A stretch of DNA of 64,000 bases from an uncultured Thermotogae bacterium (GTDB taxonomy: Bacteria > Thermotogota > Thermotogae > Mesoaciditogales > Mesoaciditogaceae): assembly GCA_913056255.1 (NCBI GenBank), contig CAJXLN010000002.1, positions 33,698 to 97,697 of the forward strand, in the 5' to 3' direction. The position numbers were made by a program, and so were the translations under genes. Each line of letters opens with the position of its first letter. Position 1 is the first letter of the stretch. The notes under the pieces were generated by a model that saw only the letters and a list, made by a program, of their open reading frames with translations, ran no database searches and was not told the DNA's origin. Positions 42,938 through 51,634 of the stretch are shown piece by piece.

Positions 42938-43821
42938 TTTTTGCTGAATATATTGTAAAGCTGTTCGAGAAGGCCAACAAGCTTTGTATTCGGTTGTGAT
43001 GCTATGTTTCCATTGATTGCGTAAACGTGTCCCTCTTTAACAGCTCTTAAGTTCTTGAAGGCAGGATATTCGCTAAAGGCTTTTACAGCAGCTTTTCCAC
43101 CATTTGGGGTGTAATAAGGAACAAGGATGATATCCGGATCTTGAGAAACCACGAATTCTGGGCTTACAGGTAACCATCCATTTGGCCCCGCGTAATTTCC
43201 CGCAATGTTCACACCGCCGGCAAGAGAAATGATTTCATTGAGGAAAGAGCCCATTCCGGCAGTCCATATTTGTTTGCTTGCAGAACCGTAAAAGACTCTC
43301 GGCCTTTTTGAAATTGGAACTTTGTATGCCGCATCCGCAATTTTCATAACCTTTGAACGCAAAGATTCAACTAATTTATGACCTTTTTCAGGGTTTCCCA
43401 TGATCGTTGAGACATCCATGATATCCCTGTAAACTCCATCGAGATTCTTGGCATTAAGTACAAACGTCCTTATTGAGAGTCTCTTGAGTTTTTCGTATTG
43501 CGAGAGTTGAAATCCGCCGAATATGAAGACGACGTCCGGTTTCAAAGAAACTATCTTTTCCAAATTCAGCGGGTATAAAAGTCCAATATTCTCAGCTTTA
43601 GTGTAAGAATCGTACTTCGTTACACCAACTATCTTGTCAGCATAGCCAAGTTTAAGCAAGAAATCCGTAACAGACGGAGCGGCATCGACAACACGTTCTG
43701 GTTGACTTTCAAATGTAACTACGTGCCCAGCATCATCAACCAAAGTTAACGGATATGTACTCGCGATCACAAGAGAAAAAAGCAAGATCAGTAAAGCACC
43801 AAAAACTAAATACTTTTTCAT
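42931..43821 (-). CDS. btuF: cobalamin ABC transporter binding protein
   Basis: The protein has 296 residues with a signal peptide (KKYLVFGALLILLFSLVIAS). A class III binding-protein fold follows: YPLTLVDDAGHVVTFESQPERVVDAAPS, LKPDVVFIFGGF and an interdomain helix. No lipobox is present. It is the first gene after the cobalamin riboswitch, with AGGGGG before the ATG. Iron chelates are the usual alternative substrate of this family, but the riboswitch favours B12 or a corrinoid precursor. Confidence 0.9.
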   Translation of the reverse strand: MKKYLVFGALLILLFSLVIASTYPLTLVDDAGHVVTFESQPERVVDAAPSVTDFLLKLGYADKIVGVTKYDSYTKAENIGLLYPLNLEKIVSLKPDVVFIFGGFQLSQYEKLKRLSIRTFVLNAKNLDGVYRDIMDVSTIMGNPEKGHKLVESLRSKVMKIADAAYKVPISKRPRVFYGSASKQIWTAGMGSFLNEIISLAGGVNIAGNYAGPNGWLPVSPEFVVSQDPDIILVPYYTPNGGKAAVKAFSEYPAFKNLRAVKEGHVYAINGNIASQPNTKLVGLLEQLYNIFSKKW

Positions 43822-43836
43822 ATCAAAACCCCCTTT

Positions 43837-43865
43837 AAAAAAATTAAAGCCGACTTCAAGTCGGC
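43837..43865 (-). terminator. terminator of the cobalamin riboswitch
   Basis: On the minus strand GCCGACTT/AAGTCGGC is followed by TTTAATTTTTTT, between the aptamer and the btuF start. It is the expression platform that stops transcription when ligand is bound. Confidence 0.88.
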
Positions 43866-43917
43866 TTGATTTCCCTTTTTAACCATGCCAAACACTTCTC
43901 CCGAGTGTCGAGAACAT

Positions 43918-44072
43918 TCAAAACAGGCAGGTCTCCTGACTCCCGAGTCATCCTTTATCTGCACCTTCCCAGTTTCCCAGTGGCATTTCGCAGATATCGT
44001 CATCGGTTACAGTGGCGGGACCGTGCCGGAATTTCACCGGACTTCCCTTTTAAACTTTCGTACCTGTTCCGT
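43918..44072 (-). ncRNA. cobalamin (adenosylcobalamin-type) riboswitch
   Basis: On the minus strand the aptamer has the conserved B12-box (GTCAGGAGACCTGCCTG, plus-strand 43924-43940) and the core GAAATTCCGGCACGGTCCCG, followed by CGCCACTGTAA and the GCCACTGGGAAACTGGGAAG element. P1 closes with AACAGG pairing CCTGTT (43922-43927 with 44063-44068). A terminator and btuFCD follow, so the switch represses corrinoid uptake when cobalamin is abundant. Confidence 0.95.
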
Positions 44073-44077
44073 TGGTT

Positions 44078-44106
44078 ATTTTAACATTTCAGAATCGTTT
44101 TTCCAA
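44078..44106 (-). promoter_or_regulatory. promoter of the btu operon
   Basis: On the minus strand TGTTAAAAT (extended -10, 44086-44078) has TTGGAA 17 bases upstream (44106-44101). The predicted start near 44071 coincides with the 5' edge of the riboswitch P1. Confidence 0.7.
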
Positions 44107-44121
44107 AAAATCAAAATTTCA

Positions 44122-44162
44122 AACTTCAAAACCCATAGAGACGCCCAACTTTGGCGTCTCTA
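44122..44162 (-). terminator. terminator after the Ig-repeat lipoprotein
   Basis: TAGAGACGCC and GGCGTCTCTA form a perfect 10-bp stem with a seven-base loop, 25 bases after the lipoprotein stop. The T-run on the minus strand is broken (GGGTTTTGAAG). Confidence 0.75.
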
Positions 44163-44186
44163 CATGTTTCTTACAAAGTTTTTCCC

Positions 44187-46517
44187 TTACTTCACTATCA
44201 AAATTCGATGTTTTTTTGAAGAATTTCCCGAATTGTCTTTTGCCGTAACGTACACCGTGTAAGTGGCAGATTTTGTGGGAGTGAACTGGACGGTGAAATG
44301 ATGTGATGGATTTTCGTAAGTTTTTGAAAAAATCGGTAATATATTGGGATATGGCAAAGGAGCGCTGGATGAGTATATTTCAATTTTAGCGAGCTTTATC
44401 CCACTTTCAGTGTCAAAAGTTGTGATATCGATCAGGATCTTCTCATTTGTCGAAGTAGTCGATGGAATCGAAATCGAAAGATATGGCGGAGTTGTGTCTT
44501 TGAACACGCTGAAAGCAGTTGTTGAATATCCCTTGTTTCCATAAGAATCCACTGCTTCCGCAGTAAGAATGTGAGTTCCGACTTTGACGGTTTTCCAAGA
44601 TATTGTGTACGGCGGATAATAACTTGATCCGGCTAATGAACCATTCACGTAAAAGTTAACCACACTGATCGGGGCAGAGACCTTTAAAATGGTGGCCGTA
44701 AATGTGATGTTTCCACCAAGGTAAGTTGATTTGGGCGTGGCCTTTACAGATAATTTTGGGAGTTGGCTCGGATAAACGTAGAAATAGAAATCTGATGTTG
44801 CACACCTTGCGTAAATATCCTCAGCGTAAACTTTGAAAACATGGCTTCCGGTTGCGTTGGCAATCCATTTAATTTGATACAAACCGGTTGAAGATTGGGA
44901 CGGCGTCAGTGCTACGTTATCTACCCACATTTTTACCTTTACCAATTTCGCACTATCCACAACACTTGCCGCTAAGGTTATTCGAGAAGATTCTTGAATC
45001 ATGGACTGAAAGACGGGATGTACAACAGGCGCACCGTTATTCGCACGCTTTAAGAGCACCTTCACGTTAACAACGGTTGAAGAATTTGTTTTATTCGAGT
45101 CAATGGCAGTGATCAAAATTGGAACGCTGCCCGCCTCTTGTGGAATCCACGATATTGAGTAAATTCCATTGCTACCTGATGTACTTTCACCTATCATTTT
45201 AGAAGATATCATGTCTATGAATGTTACTTTTTCTATCTTCGCATTTGGTGCCGTAGCGGTGGCATAAACACTGAGAATTTTTGCACTTCCAACAGTTGCT
45301 TTGGGCGTGGAAGTTACCGACACTGTTGGAGGATACTTTTGAGGATCGAATTTGACTGTAAAACTTTTGGTTACGGTATCCTCTTCTCCAAGCTTATCAT
45401 TTGCATGAATTTTTATCGTGTGTGTGCCGTCAGAAGGAATGAACGTGTATTTCATCGTATCAGTCGAAGATGAACTCATTTTGACGTTATCCACAAAGAG
45501 ATCCATTTTTTCGATTGGTGCGTAGGAATCGTATGCGATGGCACTCACGGTTAATTTGTCTCCATGAGTTGGATTTTGCGGGTCTATTCCGAGTATCACA
45601 TTCAGATCTCCAGATTGTGGAGATATTGGCAAATAATGGGTTTCTTCGTTGTACCATCCTTTGAGAGAGTCGATCAATTTGACTTTCACATTATGATATC
45701 CTGGCACGATATCCCACGTTGCTATGAAGGTATCTGTGGTTGAAGAAGCGTTTGTGACATTCAATTCTTTCCCGTCTACGGATATCGTTGCGTAAAATCC
45801 ATTGGGATCCGTTCCTGATACCTTAAAAACGAGTTTTCGATCGCTTAGAGAAGGATTTTGTGGTTTCCAGGTAAAGGAACAAATTTGGGGTATTGGATAG
45901 TTGGATACATTAAAACTTACATCGGTTGATGAAGTCGTTCCCATTTTATCAGGCACAGATACTTTAATCGTGTGTTTGCCTGGAATTGCAACCCAGGTTG
46001 CAGAAAATTGTCCAGAGCCCTTTTTTATGACATTCAACGAATTCGAATCTATTTGAAAATTCGGATTTGACAAGCCTATAATCGAAGTGGCACCAACTGT
46101 GAATATCATCTGATCTCCACCCTTTGCTTGAACGGGAGACCATACGATTTTATTTATTTGTGGAGGATTTGGTTGATTAACGTTTAAAGTTTCAGTCGCT
46201 CTTACGCTGTGTCCATAACTGTCTTTCACGTTGGCCACAAAAAGATGTTCTCCCTTTACCGCGGTCCATGTTGCGATAAAAGTATCTCCCGATTGAATTC
46301 CTGAAATGTTGGAATTACCGTCTATATTAAGGGTAGTTTTTATGGTTGAATAGTCGTCACTTGACTTGACTTCGATAGTTACATGCTGTCCCGATACCGG
46401 ACTTAAGGGGCTGAACACGATCGTTGGCCTACTCGGTGCGGGAATGTTGAAACATCCTGATAGTAAAAATATCACACCTGTCAAAGCAACGGTAAAGGTA
46501 AGTATCTTTCTTTTCAA
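44187..46517 (-). CDS. lipoprotein with eight Ig-like repeats
   Basis: The 776-residue protein has a lipoprotein signal (LLSGC, about residue 18-22), so it should be lipid-anchored after export. About eight tandem repeats of 85-95 residues follow. Each ends in a pattern such as FIATWTAVKGEHLFVANVKD, FSATWVAIPGKHTIKVSVPD, YQIKWIANATGSHVFKVYAED and VQFTPTKSATYTVYVTAKD, typical of bacterial Ig-like or PKD-like folds. No catalytic domain is seen. It probably serves as a surface or periplasmic scaffold or adhesin. The start is TTG at 46517 after AGAGGTGA. The gene stands alone between the btu promoter and ffh. Confidence 0.85.
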   Translation of the reverse strand: MKRKILTFTVALTGVIFLLSGCFNIPAPSRPTIVFSPLSPVSGQHVTIEVKSSDDYSTIKTTLNIDGNSNISGIQSGDTFIATWTAVKGEHLFVANVKDSYGHSVRATETLNVNQPNPPQINKIVWSPVQAKGGDQMIFTVGATSIIGLSNPNFQIDSNSLNVIKKGSGQFSATWVAIPGKHTIKVSVPDKMGTTSSTDVSFNVSNYPIPQICSFTWKPQNPSLSDRKLVFKVSGTDPNGFYATISVDGKELNVTNASSTTDTFIATWDIVPGYHNVKVKLIDSLKGWYNEETHYLPISPQSGDLNVILGIDPQNPTHGDKLTVSAIAYDSYAPIEKMDLFVDNVKMSSSSTDTMKYTFIPSDGTHTIKIHANDKLGEEDTVTKSFTVKFDPQKYPPTVSVTSTPKATVGSAKILSVYATATAPNAKIEKVTFIDMISSKMIGESTSGSNGIYSISWIPQEAGSVPILITAIDSNKTNSSTVVNVKVLLKRANNGAPVVHPVFQSMIQESSRITLAASVVDSAKLVKVKMWVDNVALTPSQSSTGLYQIKWIANATGSHVFKVYAEDIYARCATSDFYFYVYPSQLPKLSVKATPKSTYLGGNITFTATILKVSAPISVVNFYVNGSLAGSSYYPPYTISWKTVKVGTHILTAEAVDSYGNKGYSTTAFSVFKDTTPPYLSISIPSTTSTNEKILIDITTFDTESGIKLAKIEIYSSSAPLPYPNILPIFSKTYENPSHHFTVQFTPTKSATYTVYVTAKDNSGNSSKKHRILIVK

Positions 46518-46599
46518 TCTGAATCACCTCTCCATATTATAATTCAATCACAAGGGTATTCATTCCTCACCGTGGATGATTTTTCGAGTGTGCCAATTA

Positions 46600-46608
46600 T
46601 GGTACAAT
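46600..46608 (+). promoter_or_regulatory. extended -10 promoter of the ffh operon
   Basis: TGGTACAAT lies 84 bases upstream of ffh with no good -35 hexamer. The spacing leaves a leader of about 75 bases. Confidence 0.5.
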
Positions 46609-46692
46609 GATTTTCATTAAATGTTTCAAATTCTTTAATTGACTTAACTACATGATGAGAGTTATACTACTCAAGCGATTGGAGGTATCGGT

Positions 46693-48018
46693 ATGTTTGA
46701 AAATCTTCAAGAAAGGTTGTCGGAAGCATTCAAACTGTTGAAAGGCAAGGGAAAGATCAACGAAAAAAACGTTCGTGATGCATTGCGACAAGTAAAAATG
46801 TCACTTCTTTCTGCTGATGTCAATTACAAAGTTGTCAAAGAATTCATGGATAAAGTGACATCTGAAGCATTGGGCGAGAAAGTTATAAAAAGTGTTACGC
46901 CAGATCAGCAGTTTGTGAAGATCGTGAACGACAAACTTACCGAACTTCTTGGTGGTAAAGAACACGGCCTTGATTTGAAATCACGGCCTTCGATTGTACT
47001 CATGGTTGGTCTCCAAGGTAGTGGAAAGACTACAGTATCCGCAAAATTGGCTCGCTGGCTGAAGAAAAAAAATGGGAGAAATCCACTCCTTGTGGCAGAC
47101 GATGTACACCGACCCGCCGCTATAGAACAATTGGAAATATTAGGCAAGAGTATCGATGTACCTGTCTTTGTGGGGAATCGAAAAGATCCCTATAAGATCG
47201 CCAAAGAAGCTGTGAATTTCGCCATAACCAAGGGTAACGATGTCGTAATAATAGACACGGCTGGACGTCTTCATATAGATGAAGGAATGATGAAAGAGGT
47301 TGAAGAGATTGCCAACTTAACAAAGCCAGATGAGGTTTTAATGGTGCTTGATTCCATGGCGGGGCAAGATGTTGTGAATTCTGCCGTAGAGTTCGACAAG
47401 CGCTTGACCATTACTGGTTTTGTCGTTACAAAATTGGACGGGGATTCTCGAGGTGGAGTTGCGCTTTCCGCAAAGTACGTTACCGGAAAACCCATCAAAT
47501 TCGTTGGAGTTGGCGAGAAACTCGATCAGTTGGATGTTTTTTACCCGGATAGGATGGCTTCGAGAATACTTGGAATGGGCGATGTGGTTTCTCTTGTAGA
47601 GAAAGTTCAAGAGGATCTTGATAAGAGAAAAATGAAAGAAATGGAAAAACGTCTCAGAAAGGCGCAATTCACTTTTGACGATTTTCGGGAACAACTCAGC
47701 CAGATCAAAAAAATGGGATCACTTTCTTCTGTGCTTGAAATGATTCCAGGAGTTCCCAAGATGAAAGACGTTAAAGTAGATGAAGATCAGCTCGTACACG
47801 TTGAAGCGATCATCAATTCAATGACTAAGAAAGAACGATCAAATCCTGAAATTATAAATTTATCGAGAAAGAAGAGAATTGCTGCAGGGAGCGGTCGATC
47901 CCTTTCGGAAGTTAACAAATTGATGAAGAACTACGATGGTATGAAGAAAATGATCAAGCAATTTGGAAAGTTAGAAAAACGAGGGAAATTGGGAAAATTT
48001 CCATTCCAATTCAAATAA
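46693..48018 (+). CDS. ffh: signal recognition particle protein Ffh
   Basis: Ffh binds signal sequences and 4.5S RNA to deliver membrane proteins to SecYEG. The 441-residue protein has the N domain, the G domain with GLQGSGKTTVSAKLA, DDVHRPAAIEQL, IIDTAGR and TKLDGDSRGG, and a C-terminal M domain (from about 300). The DDVHRPAA segment shows a His where many Ffh proteins have Tyr/Phe (DTYRPAA). GGAGG precedes the ATG. It starts the operon with rpsP, khpA, rimM, trmD, rplS and lepB. Confidence 0.96.
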   Translation: MFENLQERLSEAFKLLKGKGKINEKNVRDALRQVKMSLLSADVNYKVVKEFMDKVTSEALGEKVIKSVTPDQQFVKIVNDKLTELLGGKEHGLDLKSRPSIVLMVGLQGSGKTTVSAKLARWLKKKNGRNPLLVADDVHRPAAIEQLEILGKSIDVPVFVGNRKDPYKIAKEAVNFAITKGNDVVIIDTAGRLHIDEGMMKEVEEIANLTKPDEVLMVLDSMAGQDVVNSAVEFDKRLTITGFVVTKLDGDSRGGVALSAKYVTGKPIKFVGVGEKLDQLDVFYPDRMASRILGMGDVVSLVEKVQEDLDKRKMKEMEKRLRKAQFTFDDFREQLSQIKKMGSLSSVLEMIPGVPKMKDVKVDEDQLVHVEAIINSMTKKERSNPEIINLSRKKRIAAGSGRSLSEVNKLMKNYDGMKKMIKQFGKLEKRGKLGKFPFQFK

Positions 48019-48045
48019 AATGACATGGAGGTGTTGTGAAGAACT

Positions 48046-48324
48046 ATGGTGAAAATTAGACTTACTCGAATGGGAAAGAGGGGACAACCTTTTTACAGAA
48101 TTATAGTCCTCGACTCAAGAAAGGCAAGAGATGGGGCGTACATTGAATCACTGGGTTACTACAATCCCTTGAAAAAGCCTTACGAACTAAGTGTAAACAG
48201 CGAAAGAGTGCTCTACTGGTTGGAAAAAGGTGCCCAACCGACGGGAACAGTAAGATCCCTTCTTTCGAAGAACGGAATAATGAAAAAGTTACACGAGAGG
48301 AAATACGCAAAGACTGAGGAGTGA
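48046..48324 (+). CDS. rpsP: 30S ribosomal protein S16
   Basis: The 92-residue protein opens with [18 protein letters not shown], the invariant S16 start, and has [16 protein letters not shown]. The ATG at 48046 agrees with the family, although the GGAGGTG is 12 bases away, which is long. It overlaps khpA by four bases. Confidence 0.97.
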   Translation: MVKIRLTRMGKRGQPFYRIIVLDSRKARDGAYIESLGYYNPLKKPYELSVNSERVLYWLEKGAQPTGTVRSLLSKNGIMKKLHERKYAKTEE

Positions 48325-48563
48325 GGATTTTGGATCTGAAAGAGCCTCTGAAATTTCTGGTTACATCTACGTGTAAGGAACCGGACATAGTGAAGATCAA
48401 CGAGAAAATTGAAGGTAAAAAGACGATTTACGAAATATTCGTGTCTGATGATGATGTAGGACAGATAATCGGTAAGTCCGGGAGAACGATAAAATCGATC
48501 GATTTGATTTTGAGGTCTTTGAAAAAAGGCAAAGGAGAATTCGAGCTGAAGGTGATTCGGTAG
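48321..48563 (+). CDS. khpA: RNA-binding KH-domain protein KhpA
   Basis: The 80-residue protein consists of one type II KH domain with the GxxG loop in [13 protein letters not shown]. KhpA binds RNA, often with KhpB, and is linked to ribosome assembly and cell-size control in Gram-positives. It starts at GTG 48321 overlapping rpsP (GTGA), or at TTG 48330. One base is shared with the rimM start. Confidence 0.92.
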   Translation: MRILDLKEPLKFLVTSTCKEPDIVKINEKIEGKKTIYEIFVSDDDVGQIIGKSGRTIKSIDLILRSLKKGKGEFELKVIR

Positions 48564-49078
48564 TGAAAGATAAATTCGTCGAAATAGGAAAAATCTTCAC
48601 CACCTTCGGATTAAAAGGCTGTGTGAAGGTCTATCCGTATTCCGACAGTCAAACTTTCGAATCCTTTAAAGGAAAGAAAATATGGATTGGCAATGGTCAA
48701 ATGCCAATGAGTGTGAAGATGAGCGATGTGAAACGCGCGAATAAAAAGAGTTATTTAGTTGAGTTAGATGGCTTCAACACGATTGAAAAATCTAAGAGAA
48801 TAGTTGGTAAAATCATAAGTGTTAAAGAAAAAGAACTTCCTCCTCTTGGAAGGGATGAGTATTACTTTTATCAAGTGATTGGTATGGAAGCTTACGATGA
48901 ATCCAACAATCTTATCGGTGTTGTTGAAGACGTGATACGGACGGGTGCCAATGATGTTTTCGTGATAAAAATTGAGACGCGAGATGAAGAAATATTGATT
49001 CCATCTGTAAAGGATTACGTCCTTGACATAGATTTTGAGAATTCGCGCATGGTTGTGAAAATGATGGAGTGGTACTGA
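48563..49078 (+). CDS. rimM: 16S rRNA processing protein RimM
   Basis: RimM binds S19 and aids maturation of the 30S head. The 171-residue protein has the N-terminal RimM domain (EIGKIFTTFGLKGCVKVYPY) and a C-terminal PRC barrel (LPPLGRDEYYFYQVIGME, then GANDVFVIK and LIPSVKDYVLDID). The start is GTG at 48563 with AAGGTGA upstream. Confidence 0.95.
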   Translation: MKDKFVEIGKIFTTFGLKGCVKVYPYSDSQTFESFKGKKIWIGNGQMPMSVKMSDVKRANKKSYLVELDGFNTIEKSKRIVGKIISVKEKELPPLGRDEYYFYQVIGMEAYDESNNLIGVVEDVIRTGANDVFVIKIETRDEEILIPSVKDYVLDIDFENSRMVVKMMEWY

Positions 49079-49819
49079 TTGAGGATTGAGGTCATCACAA
49101 CTCTTCCCGAACTCTTCAAACCGTTCGTACGAATGGGAGTCGTTGGACGAGCCATTCAAAATGGTAAGTTGGATTTTGACATCGTTAACCTTAGAGACTA
49201 CACACATGATGCTCATCGTACGACTGATGATTACGCTTACGGAACGGGTATAGGAATGGTCATGAAACCTGAACCCATTTTTGAAATGTTTGACGATTAC
49301 CTTTCAAAGCATTCTCATCCGTGGGTTGTGTTTCCTTCGCCACAAGGTAAACGCTTCGATCAGAAAAAAGCCATTGAGCTCTCCAAACGAGAAGATGTGA
49401 TGTTCATATGTGGACGGTACGAAGGAGTGGATGAGAGAGTTATGACCATTGTGAACGAGGAGTTATCCATAGGTGATTTTGTTTTGAGTGGTGGAGAAAC
49501 AGCCGTTATGATTTTTGTTGAAGCCATGGCAAGAATGATTCCTGGTGTTGTTGGAAAGCAGGAATCAGTCGAAAACGATTCTTTCTACAATGGTCTTTTG
49601 GATTACGGTCATTACACTCGTCCTTCTGAATACAGAGGAATGAGCGTTCCTGAGGTTTTAAAGAGTGGCAATCACGCCAAAATAGGCAAATATCTTCTCA
49701 AAGATGCGTTGCGCCGAACTATGCTCAAAAGACCTGATCTTTTTCTTGAACATAAATTCACCGTTGAGGAAAAGGCGGCATTGCTCGAATTATTCAAGGA
49801 GATGCATGAAAAATGTTGA
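49079..49819 (+). CDS. trmD: tRNA (guanine37-N1)-methyltransferase TrmD
   Basis: TrmD methylates G37 of tRNAs reading CNN codons, preventing frameshifts. The 246-residue protein is a SPOUT methylase with RDYTHDAHRTTDDYAYGTGIGMVMKPEP, interrupted here for brevity, and the knot motifs FICGRYEGVDERV and SIGDFVLSGGETA. The start is TTG at 49079 with GGAG nine bases upstream. It overlaps the next SPOUT gene by seven bases. Confidence 0.96.
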   Translation: MRIEVITTLPELFKPFVRMGVVGRAIQNGKLDFDIVNLRDYTHDAHRTTDDYAYGTGIGMVMKPEPIFEMFDDYLSKHSHPWVVFPSPQGKRFDQKKAIELSKREDVMFICGRYEGVDERVMTIVNEELSIGDFVLSGGETAVMIFVEAMARMIPGVVGKQESVENDSFYNGLLDYGHYTRPSEYRGMSVPEVLKSGNHAKIGKYLLKDALRRTMLKRPDLFLEHKFTVEEKAALLELFKEMHEKC

Positions 49820-50421
49820 ACAATGTACACGTTGCCGTCTTGCATTATCCAATGATTGGAAAAGACGGGAAAATAATAACAACAGCCGTTGCGAACATGG
49901 ATGTTCATGACATAGCACGAACTTGCAGAACGTACAATGTAAAGCGTTACTACATCGTCAACAATCTTCCGATGCAAAGACAGATCGTCATGCGTGTTCT
50001 CAATTATTGGAAAAGCGGATTTGGGCGCGAGTACAATCCTTCCCGTGCGGAAGCTTTAGGAATGGTAAAGATCGTTTCGTACTACGAAGATCTTGTGGAA
50101 GATATTACGAGCGAAAATGGTGTTCCACCAGTGAAGATTTTTACCTCTGCTAAGATCAGGAAAAACACAGTTTCATATGAGAAAATGAAAAGTGTTGTTT
50201 TAAATGAAAAAAGGCCTTTACTTTTTCTCTTTGGAACTGGCAGGGGGATGCCACTCGAAATTTCTGAAACTTGTGAATTTTCGCTTGAACCGATAAGAGC
50301 TAAATCCGATTTCAATCACCTTTCTGTTAGATCGGCAGTTGCGATCACACTTGACAGAATTATTGGAGAAAACATTTATCAAGGAGGGAAACAAAATGGA
50401 CCAATTGATCAGAGCCGTTGA
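49813..50421 (+). CDS. SPOUT-superfamily RNA methyltransferase (TM1570-like)
   Basis: The 202-residue protein resembles the trefoil-knot methylase that follows trmD in Thermotoga maritima (TM1570). Visible features are VAVLHYPMIGKDGKIITTAVANMDVHD, of which VHDIARTCRTYNVKRYYIVN is the core strand-helix, the knot segment LLFLFGTGRGMPLEI and the basic VRSAVAITLDRII. Its RNA target is unknown; the family is assumed to methylate rRNA or tRNA. The ATG at 49813 follows GGAGA within the end of trmD. Confidence 0.85.
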   Translation: MLNNVHVAVLHYPMIGKDGKIITTAVANMDVHDIARTCRTYNVKRYYIVNNLPMQRQIVMRVLNYWKSGFGREYNPSRAEALGMVKIVSYYEDLVEDITSENGVPPVKIFTSAKIRKNTVSYEKMKSVVLNEKRPLLFLFGTGRGMPLEISETCEFSLEPIRAKSDFNHLSVRSAVAITLDRIIGENIYQGGKQNGPIDQSR

Positions 50422-50752
50422 AATGCCTTACAAAAAAGAGCGGCCCAAATTAGCTATAGGCGATTTAGTTAAAGTTACCACCGCAGTTGTTGAAGGTGGT
50501 AAGGAGAGAGAACAAATTTTCGAAGGTGTTCTCATTGCCATGTCTGGATCGGCAGGCGGAAGAACATTTACCGTCAGGAAGATCTCTCACAATGCTGTTG
50601 GAGTTGAAAAGATATTTCCATTCAATTGTCCTACCGTAAAAGCTGTAAAAGTTGTGAAGCACGGTAAGGTGAGAAGGGCCAAGCTTTACTACATTAGGGC
50701 CTTGAAAGGGAAAAAGGCCAGAATAAAGGAAAGACGTGAACACAAGAAATAA
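50396..50752 (+). CDS. rplS: 50S ribosomal protein L19
   Basis: L19 sits at the interface of the two ribosomal subunits. The 118-residue protein has IGDLVKVTTAVVEGGKEREQ, FEGVLIAMSG, TFTVRKISHNAVGVEKIFP and KVRRAKLYYIRALKGKKARI, all canonical. AAGGAGGG (50381-50388) selects ATG 50396 although the frame is open from 50339. It overlaps lepB by 17 bases. Confidence 0.97.
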   Translation: MDQLIRAVEMPYKKERPKLAIGDLVKVTTAVVEGGKEREQIFEGVLIAMSGSAGGRTFTVRKISHNAVGVEKIFPFNCPTVKAVKVVKHGKVRRAKLYYIRALKGKKARIKERREHKK

Positions 50753-51551
50753 GAAAGAGGAGAGCGCGGTTTACCAGAAAGCAAAACATGAGGCCTGGGA
50801 ATGGGCAAAGGCTTTCGTGGTGGCTTTCATTATCGCGATTTCCATAAAACTTTTCGTGCTTGACACGATGATCGTGCCAACTGGCTCTATGCTTCCAACA
50901 ATTCAAATTAATGATAGGCTTTTCGTCGATAAGATCACATGGCAGTACCAAAAGCCGACCATTGGAGAGATAGTGGTGTTTTGGACACCATTTGTGGATA
51001 AGACATCTCTCCGTATGTTGGGGCCGTTTGATAAGCTTATGGATGCGCTCAGTCCGGCAAAATTTCATGGTCATGTAAAGTACGTTAAAAGATTGATAGC
51101 TTTAGGTGGAGATACGATAGAATTGGTACCGGTATCAGGGCATCCTTACATGTACCATATCAAAGTCAACGGTAAGATCCCTGAAGCTTTGAAAAACAGG
51201 TTGTACTCGAAGGAAGGAATATTTGCCGATCCCATGTTTTACAACAAAATGGCGCATCCAGAGAAGTATATTTATGATTCGAATTACAGACTACTTCTTT
51301 ATTTCAACAGAGACACGGATTACACGAAATACTATGACAAATCATCTCTCGAATGGGGAAAATACGTTTCCGTAAACGCATCTGGAAATGTCGTTGTTCA
51401 TGTCCCTAAGGGCTACTTCTTTGCCATGGGTGATAACACAACTGATTCTTTTGATAGCAGATATTGGGGATTCATTCCAGATGATAATATGGTGGGTGCA
51501 CCATTTTTGAGAATATGGCCCTTGAAACGATTTGGAGCGGTGAAATTATAA
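50736..51551 (+). CDS. lepB: signal peptidase I
   Basis: Signal peptidase I removes signal peptides from exported proteins at the outer face of the inner membrane. The 271-residue protein has one N-terminal membrane segment (about 22-44), the catalytic Ser in VPTGSMLPTI, the catalytic Lys in YVKRLIALGGDTIEL and the box E motif MGDNTTDSFDSRYWGFIP. It has an insertion of about 60 residues between boxes D and E that is longer than in Bacillus enzymes. The start is GTG at 50736, inside the end of rplS. Confidence 0.94.
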   Translation: MNTRNKKEESAVYQKAKHEAWEWAKAFVVAFIIAISIKLFVLDTMIVPTGSMLPTIQINDRLFVDKITWQYQKPTIGEIVVFWTPFVDKTSLRMLGPFDKLMDALSPAKFHGHVKYVKRLIALGGDTIELVPVSGHPYMYHIKVNGKIPEALKNRLYSKEGIFADPMFYNKMAHPEKYIYDSNYRLLLYFNRDTDYTKYYDKSSLEWGKYVSVNASGNVVVHVPKGYFFAMGDNTTDSFDSRYWGFIPDDNMVGAPFLRIWPLKRFGAVKL

Positions 51552-51634
51552 TAATGGGTAGAAGAAGAAAATTCGACAGTTGTAATTAGAAGAAGTTGTT
51601 TCATCTGTTGCAAATAGCATAGAGGAGAAATGTC

